DNA of 64,000 bases. Origin: Takakia lepidozioides (lineage: Eukaryota; Streptophyta; Takakiopsida; Takakiales; Takakiaceae). The stretch is from the NCBI GenBank assembly GCA_030704615.1, contig CM060731.1:45260001-45324000 (forward strand). The letters are read 5' to 3'. Below, piece by piece: positions 11,063-22,689 of the stretch. Numbering within the stretch: the stretch's first letter is position 1; each line of letters opens with the position of its first letter. The position numbers and the translations under genes are program-made. The notes under the pieces are model-generated. The model ran no database searches. It saw nothing but the letters and a program-made list of their open reading frames with translations, and was not told the DNA's origin.

Positions 11063-12266
11063 TTTAAATGAAGAGTTCATCAGGCTTAGGCAGGATGTTT
11101 TTGATGATCAACCTGGTGCTCTGGATGTGTGTGTGCTTCTGGGTGAAACAGTTTGATGCTCTGCAGCGTAATGTGACTGGCCTAGTTGTTGTGTGCTCTG
11201 TGATAGATCCTCCCTTATCGGCTTGGCAAGGTTCTACAGCTTATGTTTCCATGTGCGTAACCCACAGAGGATAAGGGCATATCCCTGCGTCGGGAGTTTA
11301 GCTTCACACCACAAACGACAGAAGGTGGAACATGATGCAAGCTCAGGAAAGTAGTGTTTGTTCCAGGGCACCAGAGACATAGAGAGTCTTGGAGATACTA
11401 TCTAGTTGTGTGAACCCTGGTGAACAGGCAATCCATGGAATACAATGGGCGTTCTTGACAAGGTATCCCAGCTAACTGCAGTTGTGAAGACACTCCTTCG
11501 TGGTCCGCTCTTGCCAGGCTCCTCTTCCCATACTACATCCTGCCACGAAAACTGTTGTACACAACCAATTCTTTAGCGAACAATGAGCACAAAGGACTCT
11601 CTGTCCTACATTGCAAGCTCCCGGAGAGGGAGGGAATAAGCTCCACAATTTGAATCCGGGCACACATGAGCGACCAGCACATGGACAGCTCTCCCGATTT
11701 CCTATTTCCTCCTTATGTACATAGTTTGCTTTTAATTCTATTCCACCTATTCTGTTTTACAAGTGGTGCATAATCTTGCCAGAAATCGGCCCGACGGGCA
11801 GAAAATGCTGCGGGGAAGGCTAAGGAGATTGGCATCGAACAAGAGCAGGTGCGAGAACTTTTGCTCCTTTACTATCTCATGTGAAGGACTATGAAGCACA
11901 GCTGATCAGCTTTTGCAGAAGTTACGTGTGCAGAGGTTGAGTCACTTGGAGGGAAAAATAGTGCACAGGTCTGGAGTGCCGAGTCACTTGAGACCCTTTG
12001 ACAACTAGACTTTCCAGCATAAAGTTTCATGCTTTAATTCCAGTTAACAATCTTATAATATTATTTATAATCTACAGAAAAGTTTGGGGTTCTGCTCCGG
12101 AACGCTCCCCTCTCAACGCTGGAGAGACCTTAGACCTCCACTCCACGGCTTGAGAGAGATATGAATTGGAAACACGTCAAGCACCCCGCCACCACTTCCA
12201 GGCTTAATTTTCACCTAAATATGTTGCAGTTGTAGATTAGCTCCTCGGTAATCTCAGCTGCATGTT
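11063..12266. other. No gene recognised
   Basis: Only short open frames occur, with no family motif, splice-supported exon or repeat structure that I could support. Confidence 0.6.
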
Positions 12267-13336
12267 GCGGGGGGTTGGTATCGCGTGAGCACAGAGTTAA
12301 GAGAAACGGCGTGAGCACAAAAAAAATGGCCGCGTGAGCAGAATTCATTGTTATGGAGGTAATATGTACATCAGAGGAAATACAAATAATAGGCGGACAT
12401 AGGGACTTTATTGCGCTAATAGGCGATACATCGGATCTGAATATAACTTAAACCTGAAGATCAGAATCCACATGCACCTGTCAGATAGTTCGAACCTCTA
12501 GCCAAGTTTCGCAGCAGAAAATCCAAGTTTCGCTAGCAAAAACCAATTTTGGGTGGTTATTGGGGATGTTCTAAACACAATGTTACCAAATGCCACATTG
12601 ATTATGTGCGCTGATCTTTGAGTTCTGGCATATATATTTGTGGGTCATTGTGCTCATGCGACTTAAGCTTTGGACGATTAATTTCATGAATTTTTTCATG
12701 TGAGCACAGTTTTCAGCTAGTTTCGTATTTCTTACCGCGGGAGCGAATTTGGGTTTCGTAATAGCATATTCTCAAGAATATTCTAGAATATGTGGAATAT
12801 TTCTTTATACGCCCGTTGGCGTGAGCCTGCTCACATGCTACCCAATCCCTATGCTGCGCTGATTGAAGGTCTCTCATGATAAGGGTAGGCGAGGTTGGGT
12901 AGCGCATGCTCACGTGAGCACAAGCGAATATTAAGGATATTCCTTAGATGCCTTTTGAATATTCTCTAGCGAAACTAAAAACTTTGCGAAACTTGTTTTT
13001 AACTGCTCACATAGGCCCTCACAGCATCACTTAAGAAACAAGTAACACCTATACACGATAAACATGTTACCCTATAGGCGTGGGGTTTCCGCACGTTATG
13101 CGAACTGGATACCCCAGAAACCCCAGAAAAACAAAAATCGTGGTTTTCAGTCCGGGTATCGGCAGTTTAAGCCCTAGAAAAGTTATTTTTGCATTGAGAA
13201 AATAAATCTGAAGATACTCATATGCACCGTGCCTGTTAACATGTAATTCCTATGACCGTTGTTTGAAAACATTTAACCCCTATGACCGTGGGTTGTGCTC
13301 ACTCCCCGCATGCTCACAGGATACCAATCCCCAGGC
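12267..13336. mobile_element. Candidate foldback or MITE-like element rich in GTGAGCA motifs
   Basis: The left end GGGGTTGGTATCGCGTGAGC near 12270 is an imperfect inverted match of the right end, whose reverse complement is GGGGATTGGTATCCTGTGAG, near 13333. GTGAGCA or TGCTCAC words recur about ten times between. A second inner inverted pair lies at about 12829-12918 (TGCTCACATGCTACCCAA and its inverse TTGGGTAGCGCATGCTCAC). No transposase frame and no convincing target duplication were seen, so the class is unknown. Confidence 0.55.
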
Positions 13337-13950
13337 TAGGCTAATTTTTTGGAGTTTTCTCTCTAAGCATGATGCTGCACAACTTGGTGCAGGTTAAGGT
13401 TCACTCCTCAACTGACTATGGTGTGTAACGCTCATGGTGTAATCTAGGGTTTTATTTTTTTTCCCACAATTTTGAAATAAATGGATTATATTGAAAAATA
13501 AAAATAAAAATTATAGTTGTGCAATTGGTCAAGATGTAGAAAGATCTCTCTTCACTTCCCGGGGATGCTCAGAGGTGGAACTGGGTGCTTGAGTGGGTCA
13601 ACGAGTTTTCTACTCGATGCTGCTCTAACTCTTTGGACTCTACACTGGGCATGCAGTGTGCTTTAGATGTACAGAAATACAACGTCAAATGAATCCCAAG
13701 TTGTTGTGGCACATTTGAATGCGTCAGTACGGTGTTGAGGAGAAAGGGCATGCTGCAAAACAGAGTGAAGAAGAAATCAGGTGGAGAGAAAGAGTGCTAT
13801 CATACCATATGGGCTGGGCCATAGCTGCTCCTTCTCAGACTCCTTTGACAAATCTCTTAAATCCCCCTTCGTGAGTTGGTGCTATCAGATCATCCAACAC
13901 ATGTGACACCCAACATGAAAACAAAGAAGAGAAAGTACATCTACGATAGG
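13337..13950. other. No gene recognised
   Basis: AT-rich spacer with short open frames on both strands. The minus frame at 13569-13751 shows no recognisable domain. Confidence 0.55.
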
Positions 13951-15113
13951 ACACGCGTCTCGTGGTTGTTATGCCGCAACCTCTTGAGCAGTACTCCCTG
14001 CCTGCTCAGTCAATGACAAGGCCTCATCTTGCCCCATCATCTCATCCTTGAGGACCTCCTCAACCCAAGAAGAATCCCCAACCTCATCCATCACAGCCGC
14101 CTTGGCTGCCAACTCCCTCTGAACCTCGAGCACCTCCCACGTGTGCCATGGATGTCTACACCCCGTGGTCCTCACCGGCTTGCCCCCACTCACTGCCTGT
14201 ACCATCTCGGTAGGCAGAGAGACCGTCAAGGGAAGTGCACTCCGCACTCTACGTTGCTTAGTCATAGCCAAGCTGATAATCCAGGTCAAGCAATTGAGAT
14301 CCATCGCTTGCCCCAACACCTGACGACGTGATGCCTCAGAAAGAGAAGACACCGTCATGGTCCCAGTGGAAAAACCCATAGCCCGCTCTCGCTCGTCGGC
14401 ATTAGGCTCCACTAACTGCTGCAACTGAGCATCCCACAGAAGGCCAAGTCCACTATCCCGGAAAACATGCGATCCTGGGAAGCTGAGCAGTGTAGGTAGT
14501 GCTGCTCGTGGTCGACCCACCTTGTTGACCACTGCCAAAGGCGAACGGTCATCGTGTCTCACACGCTGAGACTGCCTCTCTGTATCATTTCGTTGCTGGA
14601 GGCGCAGGATTTGGAGCGGGTTGGCTCTCTCTCTTTAGGGCTATTTGTGCCCCTCTCTCTTTGTTGTTTCTTTTCCTTTTGTCCCTTCAGCTTCCCGCAC
14701 ACTTAGTACCATTTCATTTTATTTCTGTTCAAAATGCCAAAATGCTATCCAGTGTGAGGTGTGTTGGCCGCTGCACCACATCAAATGCACGCTTAAGCAG
14801 TGCGGGTGGCATCAAGTTAGTCCACCATAACCGTGGACGATGAGCCCGTGACCCCACTGCAGCTGCATCCAGCAACACTGCTGGCCCAAGCCACGACCGG
14901 ACTTGATGCACACTGGCCATCACCCTGGCCCGAGAATTGCCCATCAGTGGCACATTCTCCAAGATGTATGCTGGAGATACAGCTTGATAAAGCTGTAAGT
15001 GGTGCAAAACCCGCACCATCTCCCAAAATAGACCCGACCTCGAGTCTCGCAATCCATTGCTATGCCCGGCTGATGAATGCCCTTAGCAAGGCCAACCTGC
15101 CACTACCAAATCA
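13951..15113 (-). pseudogene. Fragment of the retroelement DNA cytosine methyltransferase (copy 2)
   Basis: Minus-strand relic of the methyltransferase found complete in element A. It starts at 15113 inside DLVVAGWPC, so motif I is missing. It keeps motif IV, but the Gln codon after the catalytic PC is TAA (15083-15085). It then keeps motif VI (ILENVPLMG), motif VIII (HRPRLWWTNL), and the best-preserved C-terminal part, with motif IX-like ERERAMGFSTG and motif X-like RRQVLGQAMDLN. It ends QEVAA then TAA at 13969-13971. About 150 bp of foreign sequence (14583-14735) is inserted between motifs VIII and IX. Homology ends at ~13951, just past the stop, so no reverse transcriptase follows. Confidence 0.88.
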
Positions 15114-15474
15114 GAGAGACAACTGTTTGCACTTTGTACTTGCCCCCGAATTTCTACTGCTCTCTTTGATGCCAGCGAATGTCATGGATACGTCGGTACT
15201 AAGTTGAGGAAGAAACTTGATGAATGAAGATTGAAATCTACATAGACTAGTACTACTGTCCCACTACTGTGCAGGATAAGTTTCTTGAATGCGGTGTTGT
15301 CTACATAGAGTCCACAGGAGACATTTGAACTGAACAGACAATGGTTGGGTTGCAATTTGCTGGAGATGTTGGCAGTTACCTCTATCTACCGTGCGCTAGC
15401 TAGCCTATATCTCAAGATATTTGGATCTAATGTGCTGCACTCATCTCGACCCTTGCTTCCCTATTGATCCATTG

Positions 15475-15545
15475 TGTTCAGCATCCAGATCGTGGTACCT
15501 TGTCTGCATGGGGTACAAAACAAGTAACCACGATCTGGATGATGA
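15475..15545. other. Short hairpin with a perfect 15-bp stem
   Basis: CATCCAGATCGTGGT at 15482-15496 is exactly inverted as ACCACGATCTGGATG at 15527-15541, and pairing extends a few bases on both sides with mismatches. The loop is about 30 bases. It could be a small foldback repeat. The flanks from 15114 to 15790 contain no gene that I recognise. Confidence 0.6.
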
Positions 15546-15784
15546 ACCCTGATGAATCGAGGGTCGAGATTAGTATAGTACATCAAACAAACTTAGTGCA
15601 AATAAGACTGTGGTTAAACCAGATAGGATTTGACCGTGGTAAAACCTGTAGATCACTATGAGTAGTTAAACTCAGAAGAGACCTGAAGACCTACTGTCGC
15701 GCTCGTTGTCAGTTTTCAGACTGCTCTCTTTCCCACGCCTTCTCTGGTGGCCCTGCACTCACATGATCGCTGCGCGAGTAAGCT

Positions 15785-16180
15785 GCGTTGCAGAGGTCGA
15801 TGACGAGTCAAACTATTCGATGTTTCTGGAGAATTGTGTAGAAGTCGAAGAAGGTGACTACTTGGGGGTAGCCAATGCGCAACATCCGCCTGCATGAGAA
15901 CTGGAACACGATAGAGATCTTAGAGAGGTCAATGACCTTGGAGAGACAAACTATTCGATGTTTCTGGAGAATCATATAGAAGCCGAAGAAGGTGACTTCT
16001 TGCCCTGGCCAACGTGCAACATTCTCCTGCATGAGAACTAGAACACGGTCGAGATCTTGGAGAGGTCGATGACCTTGGAGAGACATTTTTTTCGATTTTG
16101 CTAGAGAGTTGTATCGAAGTCGATGAAGGTGACTTCTTGGGGGTAGCCAACGTGCAACATCCTCCTGCAGGAGCGTTGGA
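15785..16180. repeat. ~138-bp tandem repeat, three copies
   Basis: Units begin near 15790, 15928 and 16065, as judged from ATTCGATGTTTCTGGAGAA and its decayed third copy. In the plus frame the first two units encode NYSMFLEN followed by an EVEEGD-like stretch, so the unit may come from a coding sequence, but stops interrupt each copy. From 16181 to 16630 nothing else was recognised. Confidence 0.75.
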
Positions 16181-16660
16181 TCTCAAGCACAAGACGCTAC
16201 ACTAACATAGATGAAAAGAAAAAGAAATAGTCATGGAGATGCATACGCCTATCCCTGCGCCTATCTTGCAGCTTTTAATCTGGACCTACACCTAGGTGAG
16301 AAGAAGTGTCCTCGCTTTCTAAAAACATTAAGTTTCTCTACTAGAACAACGGGTCCATCGGCAAAGGCCAATCTTGTTGTGAATGTCGAAGTGGACTCTG
16401 CGATGGCCGAGCGATGGCCCTGACCGTAAAACAAAATGCAGGTTCCTAAGAGGAAAACTGCGGAAGAGACAAGAGACAAAATCTGTCAGGCATGCAAGTG
16501 ATGACACTATAACCTGCAGTAACAGCTGCTTTTATTGGCACCGATGACAACATACCAAGCTGCAGATGCTTTTACTGGCACCGCTACGACAAATCGGCCT
16601 AGGTAGTACATCCCTACAGTACCACTAATTGTAGAGCTCCAGATTCTATGGCGGTGCATA

Positions 16661-18366
16661 CCGTAGGTTCATAGCAGATTAGGCACCCAAGTGCCTAATA
16701 ATTATTAAATTTGGAATATTCTTTTTAGGCACTTTAAAAAAGGATTTATGTAAATTAATCCATAATTTTTTATGTAGGCACCTTTCATCACTTGGAACTT
16801 CTCCTTCCATCCCCAAAGGTCTCACATACCCTCTCTCTTCTTCCCCAAGACAAACCATAAAAAAAAGTCTTTTCTAATGGAGATGGCGTCCGAGAGCCCA
16901 CTACACGATGCGGGCGCAAATGTGGAGATGGCTAGGGTAGACAGGCCTATGACCGTTCATCTAACGATGGCGGAAGATCTAATGGTGAATTTTTGTCATT
17001 TATACCCCGGATAAAATTGATAAGATGCCCCACATCCATGGCATCCCATCACACTCGGAAGTGCTCGATTTCATGAAGTCCACACAAAGTTGTGGGGTTT
17101 CAAAGTTGAACCAATCAGAAAGCTTGTGTGAACCTTGGGCCCTATGACCAATCACATTTTTTGGGGGGTTCTATCAAACAACTGTTTGCCAAGTGGCAAA
17201 AATGAGCAGTCTTGGGCCAGTAATGGTAGCTCATGCGGCCTTACTCGAACAGTTATGAGGTGACCGGTCATAGGTACTATAACGGTCATAGGGTGTTTTA
17301 CCCTAACAATGGAAGAACCCAGCCTGGGCCAAGCTTAGTTCAGGCGCAACTTTTAGCCCGCAGGCTAAATCTTGGCCCAAACACACTCACCACGAGATCA
17401 CAAGAGATCATAAGGTAATGGGCTCAAATTGTGCTTCAATTCTTTGCTCCACCGTTGGAACGACCTTGACAAGTGGTTGGCCTAGGAGATGGAATTAAGC
17501 ATTGAGAGTGAGAGAGAAATCCAACTACAAAAGGCGGTGACAACCTGATATCCACACCTTAATCTGCAATAATAATTGCGTACCTTAGTACTTATCCTGC
17601 TAACTTGGAAATCCTCTAATGTAATGCTTGATTCTCTCCCCTTTCCCCAAAAAAAACCAAAAAAACCAAAAACAAATGCCTCCATAAATGTTCAAAAAGT
17701 GTAGGCCAACTCCCTAGGTCTATACAACCTCCAAAGGACCTTCCAATCATAAGTACTAAGCGAGGAAGCCCTGATTAACTTTATTCAAATTATTGAACGG
17801 AAAAAAGTTAAAACCCTTATTAAAACTAGTGTTGGGCGGTTATTTGATTTCTTTCATAACCTCCAGTTCCGGTTTCTACATAATCTTAGGATCAAAGATC
17901 CTCCAGTTCTGATTTTTTTTCAAATATTTTTAATGGAAAGAACCACCGGTTCTGGTTGATTGTAAGAACCTCAAAGAACCGGCGGTTTTCATCAAATAAC
18001 CAGCGGGTCTTTGGCAGATCTTTGACAGTTTTTAGGCTGGTTATCTCAAAACTACGTAACCGACGGTTATGATCTTTTGCCGGTTCTTTGTTTTTTTTAG
18101 AACCACGGTTATATATCCATATAACCTTCTTGATAACCTCCGGGGGTTTGTAGCTTAATCAAAGAACCTCCCAACACTGATTAAAACCCTGTTTTTTGTT
18201 TTCAATAGAAATTATATAGAGTAGGTTCTTTTTAGACAATTTTACTGAATGAGGCACTTTCATATTATTTTGCCAACCTTTTAGGCATAAATATTGAAAA
18301 ATCACAGATTTGCTCAGGCATTTTTAAAAAAATTTAATTTGTGCCTAATCTGCTATGAACCTACGG
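16661..18366. mobile_element. 1.7-kb DNA transposon with 26-bp perfect TIRs and TA target duplication
   Basis: Starts CCGTAGGTTCATAGCAGATT and ends with its exact inverse; the match is 26 of 26 bases. TA flanks both sides, and the empty copy at 10829 has a single TA at this point, proving the boundaries and the 2-bp duplication. A TA target points to the Tc1/mariner supergroup. The interior has no transposase frame, so it is probably non-autonomous. It includes AT-rich subterminal AGGCAC words, a short frame at 17233-17418 without known domains, and a nested hAT-type MITE. Confidence 0.9.
17827..18179. mobile_element. hAT-type MITE nested in the TA transposon
   Basis: 353 bp, starting TAGTGTTGGGCGGTT and ending AACCTCCCAACACTG, an imperfect terminal inverted repeat in the hAT style (CAGTGTTGG). 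The 8-bp direct repeat ATTAAAAC flanks it at 17819-17826 and 18180-18187. The interior is rich in GGTTATTTGAT and AACCGGCGGTT-like inverted words and could fold on itself. There is no coding capacity. Confidence 0.88.
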
Positions 18367-18560
18367 TATGCTCTCCTGTTAGTTCCTTGGATGAAAAGCA
18401 GGGGTTGTTGGACATTAATGATGACAGAGTCTATCTTTGGTTATATCACTAATGATCATGAGATAAGCCAACCTGGAAATTGAGCTGGCCCATGTAAGGT
18501 CTTGTAATCTGCATGTCCAATGAGAGTGCTGCATCTGGATCTCCAGATTAGCCTCTTAGG

Positions 18561-18753
18561 GAAAAAAAACAAAGTATGACGTCTCCCGAAGGCTCCCCAA
18601 GGGAGCGTAACTTATGGTGTCACTTCACCACAAGGGCTACTGCCTTCCAGCTGAAAGGTGGACACCTTCATGACACACCAGACCGTGATTTGAACCCACA
18701 ACCACATTCAACGTGGTATGTGCCCATTACCAATGGGCTACATGCTAGTTGTT
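18561..18753 (-). mobile_element. tRNA-derived SINE, copy 1
   Basis: On the minus strand the head reads TAGCCCATTGGTAATGGGC (A-box-like) and, about 25 bases on, GGTTCAAATC (B-box-like), the internal polymerase III promoter of tRNA-derived SINEs. The 3' end on this strand is T-rich. The flanks GCCTCTTAGG (18551-18560) and GCCTCTCAAG (18754-18763) are the diverged target duplication; the empty site at 11047 has one copy. A second copy lies at 56350-56531. Confidence 0.85.
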
Positions 18754-18763
18754 GCCTCTCAAG

Positions 18764-18945
18764 ATTATTTAAACTAGGGCTTTGCGTTGCTCCGCACTAC
18801 TACCGACGAATTCTAACACCTATGTTCAATTTTCACAAAAAGGGTGGGTCATTCCCATGGTGTTACATGCATACACTTTGTATTTCATTGTTTTTCGGAA
18901 GAAGAACAGAGGAGTGTTGCCGGAGCTATCAAGTTATTTTTATTT
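18764..18945. repeat. Dispersed repeat, copy 1 (pair with 35840-36010)
   Basis: From CTAGGGCTTTGCGTTGCTCC to GGAGTGTTGCCGGAGCTATC this matches 35845-36000 at high identity in the same orientation. No coding function was recognised. From 18946 to 19393 I see no gene. Confidence 0.75.
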
Positions 18946-19393
18946 TTCAAATAAAAGAGGGCCGAAATTCTGCTGGTCCCTCCTCTTCGGCATCCCCAGA
19001 GTTTGATGAAGCACATAAAGATTGCCACTAAGACTAAGCTGCATTACCATAGGTAGACACCTAAGACTTTCAAAAGAAAGAAAAGGAAAAAAAGAAAAGA
19101 AAAAACGGGAAGCTACTTCTCACAAATCAGGCCCTTCATTATCGTGAGGAGAAAATAACCTCTTTGATAAAGATAAAGGTAAATTTTCCTTAATGTCCAA
19201 TGAATCTATGGAGTCTACTGCTCAACACAGCCCATCTAGAGGCCAATGGTCGGTTTGAAGGCACATGTTGAAGGATTGAACCTAGGATCACTAATTGAGT
19301 ACAAGGCTCATGGGAGCCCCGGGGGTGGGTGGGGTTGGGGAGAAGATCATACTACACCCGACAAGATTTATTTATGCGGTAACTCGTATTAAA

Positions 19394-20650
19394 TCAAGGG
19401 AAATAACCTTCCCCACAAGAACACACCCCATTGTTGAAGTGATGAAAGCAGATGGCATCCCTTGCAATAATTTCTCGTGCAACAATTTTGGATATCAACT
19501 TGGTGCGAGTGTGGCAGTCCCCACATACACATAGGTTTTTAATGATGCGGATAGGGGTCCTAGGGGGTGTGCTAATGAGCCCAAAAGCTATGGCCAGCTC
19601 GTTGTGGTGGTAAAGAGCCTGTTCCTTCATCTGCTGATCCACATCACGCAACACAAAGCGTGTCTCAGGCACATATCCCACCTCCTTAATCTGCCAAGTC
19701 AATCTCTCTAACGCATCATATATCTCCTCTGCTTGTGGGTGAGATCTATCTCCAATGGCAAATGTATACATCTTGTGATTCCACCTTGAAAATACATTCT
19801 GCAACACACTCTGCTCTACATTTCCATAGATTCTGCAGGCACCAAGCAAGGCCCCCCACACTGAAGCACCTGGTTTGAGTGCCATGTTGGCAATGAAATC
19901 TTCTTCATCCAAGCGCCCAACACACCAAGGAGGTCAACCATGCAGGTGCAATGCTTTTCTGTTGGTGTAATGCCATGCTCTTGACACATGGATTGAAAAT
20001 AATGACCACCTTCATCTACAAGGCCCAATATGGCTGCATGCAGAGAAAACACCAATAAATGTGACCTCATTTGGCTTCACACCAGTTCAAACAGTTGGAG
20101 AGCCTCGTGACCACGCCCATGCTGAGCGTATCCTACAATCATCGCAGTCCATGAGACCACATCTGGTTTAAGAATTTTGTCAAACACCTCCCATGCATCC
20201 TCTACACTCCCACATTTGATATACAAATCAATGAGGGCATTCCTGACGTAGACATCTGACTCACACATATATTTGATAATATAGGCATGGACCCACTTGC
20301 CCTATTCCAGGGATGCTTCACACCCTCTCTTTGCATTTGTCGAAAGAGTTTGAAAGCCTCCTCACCATGACCACTCCATGCACATCCTCCAATCATCACA
20401 GTCCATGAGACCACATCTCGCTTAGGCATTCTGTCAAACACATTGAGTGCATCCATCACACTCGTGCACTTGCAATACATACTGACAAGGGCATTCCCGA
20501 GTCCAAACATCTGACTCAAATTCAGTTTTGATGATGCTGGCAAGGAGCTGCTTGCCCAGTTCTAAAGTTTCCGGGCAAGCACAAGCATTGAGGACATTAA
20601 TAAAGGAGACAATATCTGCCTTCATGCCTTCTCTTTGTATGCGTTGAAAG
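19394..20650 (-). pseudogene. PPR-DYW protein, C-terminal part (PPR, E and DYW domains)
   Basis: PLS-type PPR proteins with a DYW cytidine-deaminase domain edit organelle transcripts. Minus-strand frames in order are: 20625-20434 (FINVLNACACPETLELGKQL), 20543-20202 (NALVSMYCKC, RDVVSWTVMI), 20268-20077 (NALIDLYIKCGSVEDAWEVF, VGYAQHGRGHEALQLF) and 20070-19816 (GLVDEGGHYFQSM). The E motifs and DYW domain follow in 19912-19394. The deaminase keeps the HxE core (HNELAIAFGL) and the CGDC zinc pair. The last residues are CSCGEGYFP instead of CSCGDYW, so the name-giving tripeptide is lost. Frames shift at least three times, so it is a pseudogene as it stands. Confidence 0.9.
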
Positions 20651-22689
20651 AGTTAAAAAGACCATGACCATGTTGAGCACATCCTGCAATCATAGTAGTC
20701 CATGAGAGCCCATCTCGCTTGGGCATTGCACGTCAAATCCTCGGGTGGCATCCGTCAAACTCTCACACCTGTAATACATGCTGACAAGGGCAGTCCCCAC
20801 AGGACATCCCCCTCAAGTCCAGCCTCAATGCACGCACATTTTGCATACATGTCCACCAGGGCAGTGTTCAGGATGACATCTGGTACAATTCCAGCTTTGA
20901 CAGTGTCACTATGGACCTCTTTCCCCTTTCCCAGAGCTCCCAGGCTTGCACACGCATTACAAACAAAAAGAAATGTTATGTGGTTGGGCTTCACCCCTTC
21001 GCACATCATTTGCTCACAGGTCTCCAAAGCCTCCATCCCGTGACTCCACCAAGGCAGTGTTCAAGATGACATCTGGTACAATTCCAGCTTTGACGATGTC
21101 ACCATGGACCTCTTTCCCCTTTTCCAGAGCTCCCAGGGTTGCACACGCATTGAAAGCAAAAACAAACGTTCTGTGGTTGGGCTTCACCCTTCGTACATCA
21201 TTTGCTCATAGATCTCCAAAGCCTCCATCCCGCACCCTTGTTGTGCATAGTCTACAGTCATCGCACTCCACGACACCACATCTCGTTCAGCCATACTTTC
21301 GAGCACTCCCTTTGGATTCTCGATGCACGCACATTTGACATACATTTCCACCAGGACAGTGTTCAGAATGACATTTGGTAATCTGTCAGGCATTCACCTT
21401 TTGCCTTGGTTGTCCTGCCATTGACTGGGGTCAGAGAAGTATTCATTCCACAGCTTCTCTTCATCTCTGAACATTACCTGTTTTTGGATAGTTTCCTGTT
21501 GTTACATTGGCAGTATCATGTCAAAGTCAATGCAAACTAGATTCACTCAACCAGCTAACTCACAGAATTCAACATGGAAATTTAGGGCCGATTCTGATTA
21601 GAGGGAAAAACAGGGCGAAATGTGTTGAAGAAGGGCCTTCATTAGCAGTGCCTTCATGAAGCCTTAACCCCATGGGAAGTCTGGAAATCTTCGTATTTGA
21701 AAAATGGGGCACACTAGATGTGTTAATATTTCACTGGAATGAAGATTCCAGTTCCTCGGGCACCTAACTATCAGTGGGAACAGTCGCTCCAAAACTACTA
21801 AGGTGATGCCCGCAATAGTTGAATACCATACAAATTGAGCAACTTAGGATAATATGAGTGTGCACCTGCTTTGTCACAGGGTGCACATGTTCACCAGGGC
21901 ACTGTACAATTCCAGCTTTGACGATGTCACCATGGACCTCTTTGCCCTTTCCAGGGCTGCCAAGCTTGCACAGGCATTGCAAACGGAAACAAACGTGATG
22001 TGGTCGGGCTTCCCCCCTTCCCCCATCATTTGCTCATAGGTTTCCAAAGACTCCATCACGCACCCTTGCTATGCATACCCTGCAATCATCATACTCCACG
22101 ACACCAAATCTCGTTCAACCATATTGTCAAACACTCCCTCCGCATCCTCGATGCACCCACATTTTGCATACATATCCACAAGGGTATTGTTCAGAATCAC
22201 ATCTGGTACAATTTCAGCTTTTGCGATCAACCATGCACCTCTTTGCCCTTTTCCAGGGTTGTCAGGCTTGCAAACGCACAGACCTGATGTGGTCGCGCTT
22301 CACCCCTTCTACCATCATTTGCTCACACGTCTCCAAAGCCTCCATCCTGCGCCCCTGTTGTGCATACCCTGCAAACATCGCATTCCACGACACCACATTT
22401 CATTCAACCATATTGTTGAACATTGCCTTCACATCCTCGATGCTCCAACATTTGGCATACATGTCCACGAGGGCATTGTTCATAATGACATCAGGTATAA
22501 TTCCAGCTCTGACAATGTCACCGTGGGCCTGTTTGCCCTTTTCCAGAGCTGCCAGGCTTGCAAACACACACAAACGTAATGTGGTTGGGCTTCACCCCTT
22601 CCCCAATCATTTGCTCATAGGTCTCCACAGCCTCCACCCCACCTATTGTGCATACCCTGCAAGCATCATGTTGCACAACACCACATCTC
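20650..22689 (-). pseudogene. Middle of the PPR gene expanded by tandem duplication
   Basis: At least five near-copies of one PPR stretch lie head to tail. Its signature is GKEVHxDIVKAGIVPDVILN, followed by TALVDMYAKC and a DVVSWSAMI-like segment. DNA anchors GGTACAATTCCAGCTTTGAC (or close variants) occur at about 20882, 21070, 21900, 22203 and 22490. Units differ by indels, and none of the copies forms a continuous frame with the next. About 21419-21600 is non-PPR sequence that also occurs at 34540-34690 and 34810-35010. At 22690 the PPR sequence stops inside the ACCACATCTC word, where element A begins. Confidence 0.88.

Larger units (their letters stand above)
16631..18763. repeat. Filled copy of the 10829-11062 repeat
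   Basis: Repeat sequence is present at 16631-16660, resumes at 18367-18560, and resumes again from 18754. The gaps are exactly the three insertions annotated below. Joining the pieces reproduces the uninterrupted copy at 10829-11062 and continues into ATTATTTAAA. Confidence 0.88.

Noticed and set aside
11068-11274. 68-residue hydrophobic frame after the repeat
   Set aside because: Starts right at the repeat edge, lacks homology that I can recognise and shows no splice context.
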